Shown here one piece after another: positions 9,250-16,564 of a DNA stretch of 64,000 bases. The notes below the pieces were generated by a model. The model was not told where the DNA came from. It did not search any database and saw only the letters and a program-made list of their open reading frames with translations. Origin of the DNA: Paracoccaceae bacterium (GTDB taxonomy: Bacteria; Pseudomonadota; Alphaproteobacteria; Rhodobacterales; Rhodobacteraceae); contig JACKKJ010000005.1 of NCBI GenBank assembly GCA_024236495.1, positions 62,001 through 126,000 of the forward strand. The letters are read 5' to 3'. A program made the position numbers and the translations under genes. How positions within the stretch are numbered: position 1 is the stretch's first letter; each line of letters begins with the position of its first letter.

Positions 9250-10550
9250 TGGCCTTGCCCGCCTCCCTTCCGACCGCGCGGGGGAGCCTGAGGCTGGGGC
9301 TCGCGGTGCTTGCCCTTTTCCTCGCCGGGATGGTCGCTGCGGCAGGTTGGGTCAGAGTTGACGGCGCGATCATTCTGCAAGGCCGGTTCGAACCCGGAAC
9401 GGCGCCTGTCGCCGTGCAAGCGCAGGAACCGGCCGTCATCGCCTCGATGCAGGTGGATCGCGGGGACGTTGTCCGCCAGGGCGATCTCCTTGTCGAGTTC
9501 GTGGACAGGGAACTGCAGGTGGAGCGTGAAACGGTGCTGCGCGAGAGGTTCGACATCGCGTTGCGCCGCGCGATGTTCACAGCCGAACGTGACGGACGCC
9601 GCGACCTCGCCCCGCAGTGCTGCCGGGCCGAAGGCTTCCTTGACACGGTCTGGGCTCAGTCAAGGATCGCGGAAACGCGGGAGCTTCACGCGCTTCGGCT
9701 TGCCGGTTACGAGGCCGATCGCGATGTGCTCGGGGTGCGCGCGCAGGAAGCGGTGCTGCGCCGTCAGCGCCTACTTGCAGAGGGCGATGTCTTGCGTCGG
9801 CGCTCCGCCCTGATCGAACGGGAAGCCAGGGCCCTCGGGCAGCTTGACGCGGCAGGGTTGGCACTTGCCGCCCGTCGTGGCGCGATGGAGCGCGAAGCCC
9901 TTGAGATCGAAGCCGCGCTGGCACGAAACGCGGCAGAGGTCGCGGCCGCGGATCTGGCCGAGTCGGCCGCCTTGCAGGAGGCCGCGGCCTTGTCCGCGGC
10001 CCGCCGGCGCACGGCGGCCGAAGCGCTTGCCGATCTGTCGCACGCGATCGAGGCGGCAGATGCGCGGCTTGAAATCCTGGACCTCCGGCTCGCCCGGACG
10101 CGCGTCCTGGCACCGGTAGACGGCACTGTCGCCGACCCGCCCCCTGATCCGGGGGCCGTCGTTGCCGCCGGGCAGGTTCTTTTTCGGCTCGTGCCCGATG
10201 CGGCGGCATTGCGCGTGGTCGCGCCCCTTGATCCGCGGAACATGGATGACGTGTGGATCGGGCAGGGCACGCGGCTGCGGCTGACCGCCCTTCCCGGAAC
10301 CACCATGCCGGAGCTTCCCGGCGTCGTGTCGGGCATCTCGCCACTTCCACGGCGCGATCAGGGCAAGCCCGCCGTCTACTACGAGGTCTTCATCGCCCCC
10401 GACGCGGCGGCGCTGGCGCGATTGCCGGCGCCTGGCCTCAGCCCCGAGATGCCGGTCGAGGTCTTTCTGACCACCGGCGCGCGCACGCCGCTGTCGCTGC
10501 TGTCCCGCGCGCTTTCGGACTATTTTGCCCGGGCCCTGCGCGCGGGGTGA
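9249..10550 (+). CDS. HlyD-family type I secretion membrane fusion protein
   Basis: This 433-residue periplasmic adaptor carries one N-terminal membrane segment (about residues 15-38). A lipoyl-like half motif follows (EPAVIASMQVDRGDVVRQGD), then long alanine/arginine/glutamate-rich helical hairpins (about 90-280) and a beta-barrel C-terminal domain (VLAPVDGTV, then VVSGISPLP). It should link the inner-membrane ABC protein to an outer-membrane channel. The ATG shares its A with the stop of the ABC gene; a GTG one codon earlier is also in frame. A CC pair near residue 123, where the coiled coil begins, is unusual for this family. Confidence 0.88.
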   Translation: MALPASLPTARGSLRLGLAVLALFLAGMVAAAGWVRVDGAIILQGRFEPGTAPVAVQAQEPAVIASMQVDRGDVVRQGDLLVEFVDRELQVERETVLRERFDIALRRAMFTAERDGRRDLAPQCCRAEGFLDTVWAQSRIAETRELHALRLAGYEADRDVLGVRAQEAVLRRQRLLAEGDVLRRRSALIEREARALGQLDAAGLALAARRGAMEREALEIEAALARNAAEVAAADLAESAALQEAAALSAARRRTAAEALADLSHAIEAADARLEILDLRLARTRVLAPVDGTVADPPPDPGAVVAAGQVLFRLVPDAAALRVVAPLDPRNMDDVWIGQGTRLRLTALPGTTMPELPGVVSGISPLPRRDQGKPAVYYEVFIAPDAAALARLPAPGLSPEMPVEVFLTTGARTPLSLLSRALSDYFARALRAG

Positions 10551-11006
10551 TCAGGCGACCGGCAAGGCGGCGCGCGCCACCATGCTGCGCAACGCGAAGG
10601 ACGATCGCAACGAACGGATGCCGGGAACGCGCATCAGCCGGTCTTCCAGGAACCGGTCGAAATCGGCCAGGTCGGCGGCGATCACGCGCATCAGGATGTC
10701 GCGCGTTCCGGTCATCAGATGGCATTCCATCACACGGTCGAAGCCGCGTATTGCCCGTTCAAAGGCGTCGACGGCCTCTTTCGATTGCGTCTCAAGCTCG
10801 ACCCAGATGAAAACCGATACTGGCAGTCCAAGTGCCCGCTGATCGACACGCGCGCCATAGCCGGTGATGACGCCGTCCGATTCCAGCCGCGCAAGTCGCC
10901 GCGCGCAGGGCGTCGGAGACAACCCGACGGCGGCCGCGAGGTCGGTAATGCTGGTCCTGCCGTCGCGCTGCAGCACCGAGACGATCCTGCGGTCTATCGC
11001 GTCCAT
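10551..11006 (-). CDS. Lrp/AsnC-family transcriptional regulator
   Basis: This is a 151-residue feast/famine regulator. The N-terminal helix-turn-helix (about 5-55) contains the family opening DAIDRRIVSVLQRDGR and SITDLAAAVGLSPTPC. The C-terminal RAM ligand-binding domain includes VMECHLMTGTRDILMRV. The ATG at 11006 was chosen because the frame upstream has no homology. It is divergent from leucine dehydrogenase across 131 bp, so an amino-acid-responsive control of that gene (as with Bkd- or Ldh-type Lrp members) is likely. It ends directly against the HlyD gene with no gap. Confidence 0.93.
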   Translation of the reverse strand: MDAIDRRIVSVLQRDGRTSITDLAAAVGLSPTPCARRLARLESDGVITGYGARVDQRALGLPVSVFIWVELETQSKEAVDAFERAIRGFDRVMECHLMTGTRDILMRVIAADLADFDRFLEDRLMRVPGIRSLRSSFALRSMVARAALPVA

Positions 11007-11137
11007 GGCTGAGAGCTCCAATAACAAAGCTGATTGTAGGGAAATACGCCAAGAATGATCTTCGAGAAAGCGAAGAACGCCGGAATCCCACTGGTTCTTG
11101 CTGCTACCTTTCGGGCGCTGCAAGAAGCGGAGGACCC

Positions 11138-12187
11138 ATGCAGATCACGCGCCTGTCCGTCGAAAGCCATGAAGATGTCTATCGCGTCGAAGACGCAGAT
11201 GCGCAGCTTCTGGGGTTCATCGCTGTCCATTCCACCCAACTGGGGCCGGGCGCCGGCGGGCTCAGGATGCGGCCCTATGAGAGCGAGGCCGCAGCCCTTG
11301 AGGATGTGTTGCGGCTGTCGCGCGGCATGACCTTCAAGAACGCGGCTGCGGGGTTGCCGCTGGGCGGGGGCAAGGCGGTGATCCTTGGCGATCCGTCGCG
11401 GCAGAAGACGCCCGCGCTGCTTGCCGCGATGGGGCGCGCGGTCGAAAGCCTGCAGGGCCGCTACTGGACGGCCGAGGACATGGGGATGACGCCGGCGGAC
11501 ATGGCGTTGCTGGCCCGGGAAACCCGGTTCGTCGCCGGGCTGTCTGGCGGCTTGCACGGGTCGGGGGATCCGTCGCCCGTCACGGCGCGCGGAGTGTTCA
11601 ACGCGATCCGAACCACGCTTGGGCAGCGGTTCGGTACGGGCGAACCCGCTGGACGCGTCGTGGCGATCCAGGGGCTTGGGGCGGTCGGTCGCAACCTTGG
11701 CAAGCTTCTTGCGGATGCCGGCGCGCGCCTTGTCGTCGCCGATACCGATCCCGCCCGCGTTGCGGCCGCCGTCGCGGACTGGGGTGCAGACACTGCACCG
11801 GTGGGGCGGATCCATGCCGCCCGGGCCGATGTCTTCGCGCCCTGCGCGATCGGGGCGGTGCTGAACGCGCAGAGCATTCCCGAACTTCGTGCCGCCGTGA
11901 TCGCCGGAGCCGCGAACAATCAGCTTGCGACGCCCGGGGACGGGGTCGCGCTGCATGCACGCGGCATCCTTTACGCGCCGGATTTCGTCGCGAACGGCGG
12001 CGGCATCATCAACGTGGCGGCGGAGATCCTGAAGATCTCCGATCCCCGGTCCTGGGTCGAGGGCAAGCTGGCGCAGCTTGACGCGACTCTGGCCGCAATC
12101 CTTGTGCGCGCGGCGGCGGAAGGCCTGGCCCCAAGTGCTGTCGCAGAACGGGTGGTTGCGGAGCGGATGGCGGCGCGCGCCGCCTGA
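11138..12187 (+). CDS. Leu/Phe/Val (Glu-type) dehydrogenase, probable leucine dehydrogenase
   Basis: This 349-residue amino-acid dehydrogenase oxidatively deaminates branched-chain or aromatic amino acids with NAD. The N-terminal catalytic domain shows PGAGGLRM, the substrate lysine region (Lys67) and LPLGGGKAV with Lys79. The Rossmann domain shows GLGAVGRNLGKLL followed by an acidic VADTD that favours NAD. The C-terminal GAANNQL and NGGGIINVAAE are family hallmarks. A GCGGAGGA ribosome site precedes the ATG. The divergent Lrp gene is the probable regulator. The exact amino-acid preference cannot be read. Confidence 0.92.
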   Translation: MQITRLSVESHEDVYRVEDADAQLLGFIAVHSTQLGPGAGGLRMRPYESEAAALEDVLRLSRGMTFKNAAAGLPLGGGKAVILGDPSRQKTPALLAAMGRAVESLQGRYWTAEDMGMTPADMALLARETRFVAGLSGGLHGSGDPSPVTARGVFNAIRTTLGQRFGTGEPAGRVVAIQGLGAVGRNLGKLLADAGARLVVADTDPARVAAAVADWGADTAPVGRIHAARADVFAPCAIGAVLNAQSIPELRAAVIAGAANNQLATPGDGVALHARGILYAPDFVANGGGIINVAAEILKISDPRSWVEGKLAQLDATLAAILVRAAAEGLAPSAVAERVVAERMAARAA

Positions 12188-12249
12188 GGGGGCTTGACCT
12201 TGGGGGCCGCGCGGCAGATCAATCGGCTGGACAAGGCTGGAGTGCCCGC

Positions 12250-12447
12250 ATGAGACTTTCCGTTCCCGACATGAGCTGTGGCCACTGCAAGGCAGCGGTC
12301 GAACGTGCGATCGCCGAGAAGGACGCGACCGCTTCGGTCACCGTGGATCTTTCCGCGCGTCAGGTTGTGGTCGAGACGGCGCTCGCGGCTGCCGACGTGA
12401 TCGCCACCCTTGCCGCAGAGGGGTACCCCGCCGAGGTGCTGAACTGA
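12250..12447 (+). CDS. Heavy-metal-associated (HMA) domain protein, CopZ-like copper chaperone
   Basis: This is a 65-residue single HMA domain. The metal site MSCGHC has its two cysteines at positions 10 and 13, and the rest fits the beta-alpha-beta-beta-alpha-beta fold of soluble Cu(I) chaperones. No P-type ATPase gene is next to it in this window. It probably delivers copper (or another soft metal) in the cytoplasm. It begins 62 bp after leucine dehydrogenase, so it may be read from its own promoter. Confidence 0.9.
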   Translation: MRLSVPDMSCGHCKAAVERAIAEKDATASVTVDLSARQVVVETALAAADVIATLAAEGYPAEVLN

Positions 12448-12529
12448 GGCCATTGCAAGGCGGTCCAGGCTTGATCATACTGCCGCGCCAGAAAGCGGGG
12501 GCGGCCCGCGCTGTTCCCGGGGGGATGGA

Positions 12530-12835
12530 ATGAAGTGGATCCTGGCCATCGCCGCATGTGCCCTGATGGGCGCGGGGCCGGCTTCGGCAGGGCCGGTGGA
12601 AAGCGCCTGCCTGAAATCGGGCAGTTCCGCCGCGAACCCCGCGCTTTGCGTCTGCATCCAGCAGGTCGCCGACATGACGCTGTCTTCGTCGGACCAGAAG
12701 ATGGCCGCGCGTTTGATCAAGGACCCCGACAAGGCGCAGGAAATCCGCGCCTCGGACAACGACCGCCACGAGGCGTTCTGGCTGCGCTACAAGAATTTCG
12801 GCGAGACCGCTGAAAGCTTCTGCGCTCAGGGCTGA
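12530..12835 (+). CDS. Small secreted cysteine-containing protein of unknown function
   Basis: I do not recognise a function. The 101-residue product starts with a clear Sec signal peptide (MKWILAIAACALMGAGPASA, cleavage probably after ASA at 20). The mature part has four cysteines (ACL, LCVC, FCA), possibly two disulfides in the periplasm, and a charged C-terminal half with aromatic residues. It resembles short periplasmic proteins common in Rhodobacterales. Its 3' end overlaps the convergent phosphatase gene by 10 bp. CopZ-like and phosphatase neighbours give no functional clue. Confidence 0.75.
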   Translation: MKWILAIAACALMGAGPASAGPVESACLKSGSSAANPALCVCIQQVADMTLSSSDQKMAARLIKDPDKAQEIRASDNDRHEAFWLRYKNFGETAESFCAQG

Positions 12836-13287
12836 GCGGCCAGCGCGCGCAGCAGCCCGTCCGCCGCCGTCTCGATCAGGTCGAGGGCGCCATCGAAATC
12901 GCGCGTATAGTACGGGTCGGGCACTTCGTCCGCGGCGACCCGGGGGGCGTAGTCCATGAACAGCCTGACCGGTGTGGGGCTGTTCGGGGGGCGCAGGTCG
13001 TCGACCGCCTGCCGGTTCGCGTGGTCCATTACGACGATCAGGTCGAAGTTGGCGAAATCCTCGGGCCTGAAGCGCCGCGCCCGGAGTTGGGTCATGTCGT
13101 AGCCGCGTCGGGCGGCCGCCGCGATCATCGGGGGATAGGGTGCCTCGCCCTCGTGCCAGCCGCTTGTGCCCGCGCTGTCGAGGCGGATGGCAAGACCCCG
13201 CGCCTCGGCCTGCGCGCGCACCACCGCCTCTGCGGCGGGCGAACGGCAGATGTTGCCAAGACAGACGAAAAGGACGCGCGGACCCAT
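12826..13287 (-). CDS. Low-molecular-weight protein-tyrosine phosphatase
   Basis: This is a 153-residue cytoplasmic phosphatase of the LMW-PTP/arsenate-reductase fold. The P-loop VCLGNICRSP carries nucleophile Cys9, second Cys14 and Arg15. The general acid aspartate lies in DEVPDPYY near residue 122. The WHEGEAP segment is also typical. No polysaccharide tyrosine kinase genes are nearby, so its substrate is unknown. The gene is convergent with the upstream small secreted protein. Confidence 0.94.
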   Translation of the reverse strand: MGPRVLFVCLGNICRSPAAEAVVRAQAEARGLAIRLDSAGTSGWHEGEAPYPPMIAAAARRGYDMTQLRARRFRPEDFANFDLIVVMDHANRQAVDDLRPPNSPTPVRLFMDYAPRVAADEVPDPYYTRDFDGALDLIETAADGLLRALAAQP

Positions 13288-13416
13288 GGGCCGGGGCTAA
13301 CCGGGCGGGGCGGGTCTGTCAATCATACGCAGGCAAGGCGGGCCTACGCAGGCGCGGTGGGCCGGCCCGCAGGTGCCCCGTGGCGGCGGCCGGACCGCGC
13401 CACGGGTTGTGCCGGG

Positions 13417-13845
13417 TCAGCGGCTGTTGTCGACCGGGATCTCGACCGTCATGTCGCCGGCATGTTCGAAGCTCAGCGTCACCGTTACGGTTTCGCCCGG
13501 GTCCCCCTTCAGCCCCATGAACATGACGTGGTCGCCGCCACGGGCAAGCTGGTGGGTGCCGCCGGCGGGCACTTCGAAGCCTTCCTCTACATGAACCATC
13601 TGCATGGTGCCGTCGGCGGCCTGCTTGTGGGTGTGCAGTTCCACCATCATCGACACCTCGGATGCGGCCGAAACCAGCCTGTCGTCGGCGCCGGTGTGGT
13701 TTTCGATGGTGAAGAAGGCGGCCCCAGCCTTGGACCCGGGCATGAAGCGGGCGTAGGCGTCGGAGATGGTCATGCCATCCTCGGCGAAGGCGGGTGTGGC
13801 CATGGCAAGGGCAAGTGCTGCGAGCGCCGGTTTGAAGCTTTTCAT
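13417..13845 (-). CDS. Periplasmic PCu(A)C-family copper chaperone
   Basis: This 142-residue protein begins with a Sec signal (MKSFKPALAALALAMATPAFA) and continues with a PCu(A)C domain. Conserved points are FMPGSKAGAAFF, the His/Met-rich ELHTHKQ, MQMVHVEEG, and HVMFMGL near the end, which supply the His/Met copper ligands. Such proteins deliver Cu(I) to the CuA centre of cytochrome oxidase. It is 35 bp downstream of another small signal-peptide gene on the same strand and the two probably form an operon. The ATG at 13845 was chosen because it opens the signal peptide. Confidence 0.9.
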   Translation of the reverse strand: MKSFKPALAALALAMATPAFAEDGMTISDAYARFMPGSKAGAAFFTIENHTGADDRLVSAASEVSMMVELHTHKQAADGTMQMVHVEEGFEVPAGGTHQLARGGDHVMFMGLKGDPGETVTVTLSFEHAGDMTVEIPVDNSR

Positions 13846-13880
13846 GATATGTCCTGTCAGTGAGAGATTGCGTTGCCGGA

Positions 13881-14237
13881 TCAGACGGCAGACGGCGGAT
13901 CTCTGGCCGACGAGTGCGTCGGGGTATGGCCATCGGACAGGGCGACCTGGTGCGCCGCGGCGATGCGGTGCGGCAGGCGGATCAGCTGCGCGTCCGGGGT
14001 CGCCACGGACAGCGCGGCGATCATCGCAACGGCGAGATCGGGGCAAAGGTGGCTTTCGCCGGTCGGGTTGCCATCGGCATCGACCACGACCTGCACAAGG
14101 CCGCCGTCCGAGCACAGCACCAGGACGCGGCCGCTGTCATCGGCCAGACGCGCCCGCGCAGATGCTGCCGCAAAGCCCGACAGAACGAGCGCGAGCGACA
14201 GCGCGACGGTTGCGAAGGCGCGGACAATGGACCTCAT
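13881..14237 (-). CDS. Small exported protein, DUF2946-like
   Basis: This 118-residue protein starts with a hydrophobic signal or anchor segment (MRSIVRAFATVALSLALVL). It has two cysteines in the pattern VLCSDGG and SHLCPDL, and a proline/serine/threonine/histidine-rich tail. The pattern recalls DUF2946 proteins, which often sit with copper-handling genes; this match is from memory and weak. It precedes the PCu(A)C chaperone by 35 bp on the same strand, supporting a copper-related role. The start was set at the ATG opening the signal segment. Confidence 0.65.
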   Translation of the reverse strand: MRSIVRAFATVALSLALVLSGFAAASARARLADDSGRVLVLCSDGGLVQVVVDADGNPTGESHLCPDLAVAMIAALSVATPDAQLIRLPHRIAAAHQVALSDGHTPTHSSARDPPSAV

Positions 14238-14286
14238 GGTCAGTGGGATAGCGTGTTCGGCCGCGCTTGGCGAGGGGACAAAACGA

Positions 14287-14315
14287 AGCGGCCCCGCCTG
14301 CCGGGCGGGGCCGCT
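14287..14315 (-). terminator. Rho-independent terminator of rpmB
   Basis: A perfect 12-bp stem (14287-14298 with 14304-14315, starting AGCGGCCCC) with a 5-base loop lies 24 bp beyond the rpmB stop. Read on the minus strand it is followed by TTCGTTTTG, giving a modest U-tract. Confidence 0.75.
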
Positions 14316-14339
14316 GAAATCCGTCCGAAAACGCAAGGC

Positions 14340-14624
14340 TCAGGCAGCCTGGGCCTTTTCGATGTCTTTCTTGATCTTGAGCGCCTTGGCCGACAGTTCG
14401 TCGTCCTTCGACTTCGCGAGGAAGGCGTCAAGCCCGCCGCGATGGTCAACGGTGCGCAGCGCGGCAGCCGAGATGCGCAGCTTGAACGACTGGCCCAGCA
14501 CGTCCGACATCAGCGTCACGTCGTTGAGGTTGGGAAGGAAGCGGCGACGCGTCTTGTTGTTCGCGTGGCTCACGTTGTTGCCCGACATCGGGGCCTTACC
14601 GGTCAGTTCGCAGACGCGCGACAT
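14340..14624 (-). CDS. rpmB: 50S ribosomal protein L28
   Basis: This is a 94-residue ribosomal protein of the large subunit. The family opening MSRVCELTGKAP and the following HANNKTRRRFLPNLN are diagnostic. The ATG at 14624 was chosen because it opens the conserved sequence. It is a single-gene unit with its own terminator hairpin just downstream. It is divergent from the nitrile hydratase operon across about 209 bp. Confidence 0.97.
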   Translation of the reverse strand: MSRVCELTGKAPMSGNNVSHANNKTRRRFLPNLNDVTLMSDVLGQSFKLRISAAALRTVDHRGGLDAFLAKSKDDELSAKALKIKKDIEKAQAA

Positions 14625-14833
14625 GGTTCTTATCCTTACGTTCGGCTGGACCCGGCGCCAGCGGCCGAACCCTCGTGTCCATAACACCCTTGGACGCGGT
14701 CGGGACCGCGCCTCGAATTCTGTCGGGCGCTATTACGCGGAATCGCCCTGAGCGTCAAGCAGCGCATCGCGCCCCGCGGGCCCGTGCCGGTGACGGCTGG
14801 ACAGGCGCGCCGCGGCGGCGCATCTTTCGCGCC

Positions 14834-15448
14834 ATGCCCCATGATCATCACGAACACCCGCATTCCTTGTTGCCCTCCGATCCCGCCCTGCGCGTCAAGG
14901 CGCTTGAGACGATCCTGACCCGCAAGGGGCTTGTCGATCCAGCCGCGCTGGACGCGATCCTTGACACCTACGAACGCAAGGTCGGCCCGCATCTGGGCGC
15001 ACAGGTCGTTGCAAGGGCCTGGAGCGACCCGGCATTTCTGGGTGAACTGCGCTCCGATGCGTCGGCGGCGATCGCGACACTCGGGATTTCAGGCCGGCAG
15101 GGCGAACATGTCGTCGCGGTCGAGAACACGCCAGAGGTGCATAACATGGTCGTTTGCACCCTGTGTTCCTGCTACCCGTGGCCGCTTCTTGGCATCCCGC
15201 CCGCCTGGTACAAGTCCGACGCCTATCGCGCCCGCGCCGTGCGCGAACCGCGCAAGGTGCTGGCCGAATTCGGCGTGACCCTGCCCGAGGGGCAAAAGGT
15301 GCGGGTCTGGGATTCGACCGCCGAGGTCCGCTATCTTGTCATCCCGATGCGCCCGGCGGGCACCGAGGGGTTGGGCGAAGCCGACCTGGCGGCCCTTGTC
15401 ACCCGCGATTCGATGATCGGGACCGGACTGCCGGGGGTGCCGTCTTGA
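14834..15448 (+). CDS. nthA: Nitrile hydratase subunit alpha, cobalt type
   Basis: This 204-residue subunit of nitrile hydratase hydrates nitriles to amides. The metal-binding motif VCTLCSCYPWP places Cys108, Cys111, Ser112 and Cys113 around the metal. The threonine after the first cysteine and the tyrosine after the third are the pattern of cobalt, not iron, enzymes. The histidine-rich start MPHDHHEHPH is also common. The beta and accessory genes follow with overlapping stops and starts. No cobalt transporter and no adjacent aldoxime dehydratase or amidase is present; two amidase genes lie about 17 kb away. Confidence 0.96.
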   Translation: MPHDHHEHPHSLLPSDPALRVKALETILTRKGLVDPAALDAILDTYERKVGPHLGAQVVARAWSDPAFLGELRSDASAAIATLGISGRQGEHVVAVENTPEVHNMVVCTLCSCYPWPLLGIPPAWYKSDAYRARAVREPRKVLAEFGVTLPEGQKVRVWDSTAEVRYLVIPMRPAGTEGLGEADLAALVTRDSMIGTGLPGVPS

Positions 15449-16116
15449 CCCGGCCGCATGACATGGGCGGGCGCTACGGCGATGGTCCCGTCCTGCCCGA
15501 GCCGCAGGGGATCGTGCCCTTCGACCGGGATTGGCACCGAAGCGCGCTGGCGCTGACGCTGGCGGCGGGCGGGCTTGGCGCGTGGAACATCGATACCTCG
15601 CGGCACGCGCGCGAATGCCTGTCGCCGAAGGATTACGCGCGCTTCTCCTATTACGAGAAATGGATCGCCGCGCTGGCAGATCTTCTGGTCGCGAAGGGGC
15701 TCTTGAGCGAGACGGAGCTTGCCGCCGGAACCGCCGACCCCGCGCCGCCGCATCCCGGGATTTTTCGGGCAGAAGCGGTCGCGCCTGCGCTGGCCAAGGG
15801 TTCGCCCTATGCGCGGGATGGGCGCGCCGCGGTCTTCACGATCGGCGACCGGGTCCGCACCCGCCTCCCGGCGCGCAACGCGTTGGTGGACGGCGGGCAT
15901 ACCCGCCTGCCGTCTTACGCGGCAGGGCATGTGGGTGCGATCGTGCTTTGCCACGGTGCGCATGTCTTTCCCGACGCGAACGCGCATGGCCTTGGCGAAC
16001 GGCCAGAGCCGCTTTACACCGTGGCCTTCGATGCCGCCGCCCTGTGGGGAAAGGCCGAGCGGGCAGGCGACGAGGTGACGCTCGATCTTTGGGAAAGCTA
16101 TCTGGAACGCGCATGA
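15445..16116 (+). CDS. nthB: Nitrile hydratase subunit beta
   Basis: This 223-residue subunit pairs with alpha. The N-terminal RPHDMGGRYG matches the family's universal HDMGG opening. The C-terminal half contains the SH3-like domain with PLYTVAFDAAALWG. I set the start at a TTG (15445) whose last two bases overlap the alpha stop (TTGA). An ATG at 15463 would cut off the conserved RPHDMG part. The downstream accessory gene overlaps by ATGA, so all three genes are translationally coupled. Confidence 0.93.
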   Translation: MTRPHDMGGRYGDGPVLPEPQGIVPFDRDWHRSALALTLAAGGLGAWNIDTSRHARECLSPKDYARFSYYEKWIAALADLLVAKGLLSETELAAGTADPAPPHPGIFRAEAVAPALAKGSPYARDGRAAVFTIGDRVRTRLPARNALVDGGHTRLPSYAAGHVGAIVLCHGAHVFPDANAHGLGERPEPLYTVAFDAAALWGKAERAGDEVTLDLWESYLERA

Positions 16117-16445
16117 CCGACGCACCGGCCGCCCCTTTCGACGATCCCTGGCATGCGCAGCTTTTTGCGCTGACCGTCGCGCTCAGCGATGCGGGTCACT
16201 TCTCCTGGCGGGACTGGACCGAAGCCTTTGGCGCGACCCTGCGCGACCATGGCGCCGCGCGGGCGCTGGACGGGCAGGTTCTGGACGGGCGGGGGGACTA
16301 CTGGAACGCCTGGCTTGCGACGCTTGAGGCGCTTCTTGCACGCACCGGCGCGGCAAACCCGGACGAGGCCGAAGCGGTCCGCGCCGGTTGGGAACGCGCC
16401 TATCTCTCGACGCCGCATGGCAAGCCGGTGCGGCTGGGCGACTGA
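16113..16445 (+). CDS. Nitrile hydratase accessory (activator) protein
   Basis: This 110-residue protein belongs to the nitrile hydratase accessory family (P14K/NhlE type, beta-subunit-like N-terminal part). Such proteins insert the metal and mature the alpha subunit. Recognisable segments are DDPWHAQLFALTVALSD, HFSWRDWTEAFG and the ending TPHGKPVRLG. It starts within the beta stop (ATGA). Its presence right after alpha and beta fits cobalt-type nitrile hydratase operons. Confidence 0.9.
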   Translation: MTDAPAAPFDDPWHAQLFALTVALSDAGHFSWRDWTEAFGATLRDHGAARALDGQVLDGRGDYWNAWLATLEALLARTGAANPDEAEAVRAGWERAYLSTPHGKPVRLGD

Positions 16446-16453
16446 CAGGCGCA

Positions 16454-16485
16454 CTGGACCTAGATTCCGGATGCGTCTGGACCTA
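16454..16485 (+). promoter_or_regulatory. Direct-repeat operator candidate for TauR upstream of tpa
   Basis: Two identical 9-bp direct repeats, CTGGACCTA, start at 16454 and 16477 (23 bp apart), 80-111 bp before the tpa start. CTGGAC direct repeats are, to my recollection, the sites reported for TauR of Rhodobacter capsulatus; the spacing may differ. The tauR gene is adjacent. Confidence 0.65.
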
Positions 16486-16564
16486 TCACTGCGCCCCGCT
16501 TCCGTGTTGATCTGCAAGGCGATGCCGGCCCGCCGGTCCTTTTTCGCATTGCGAGGGTAGAATC

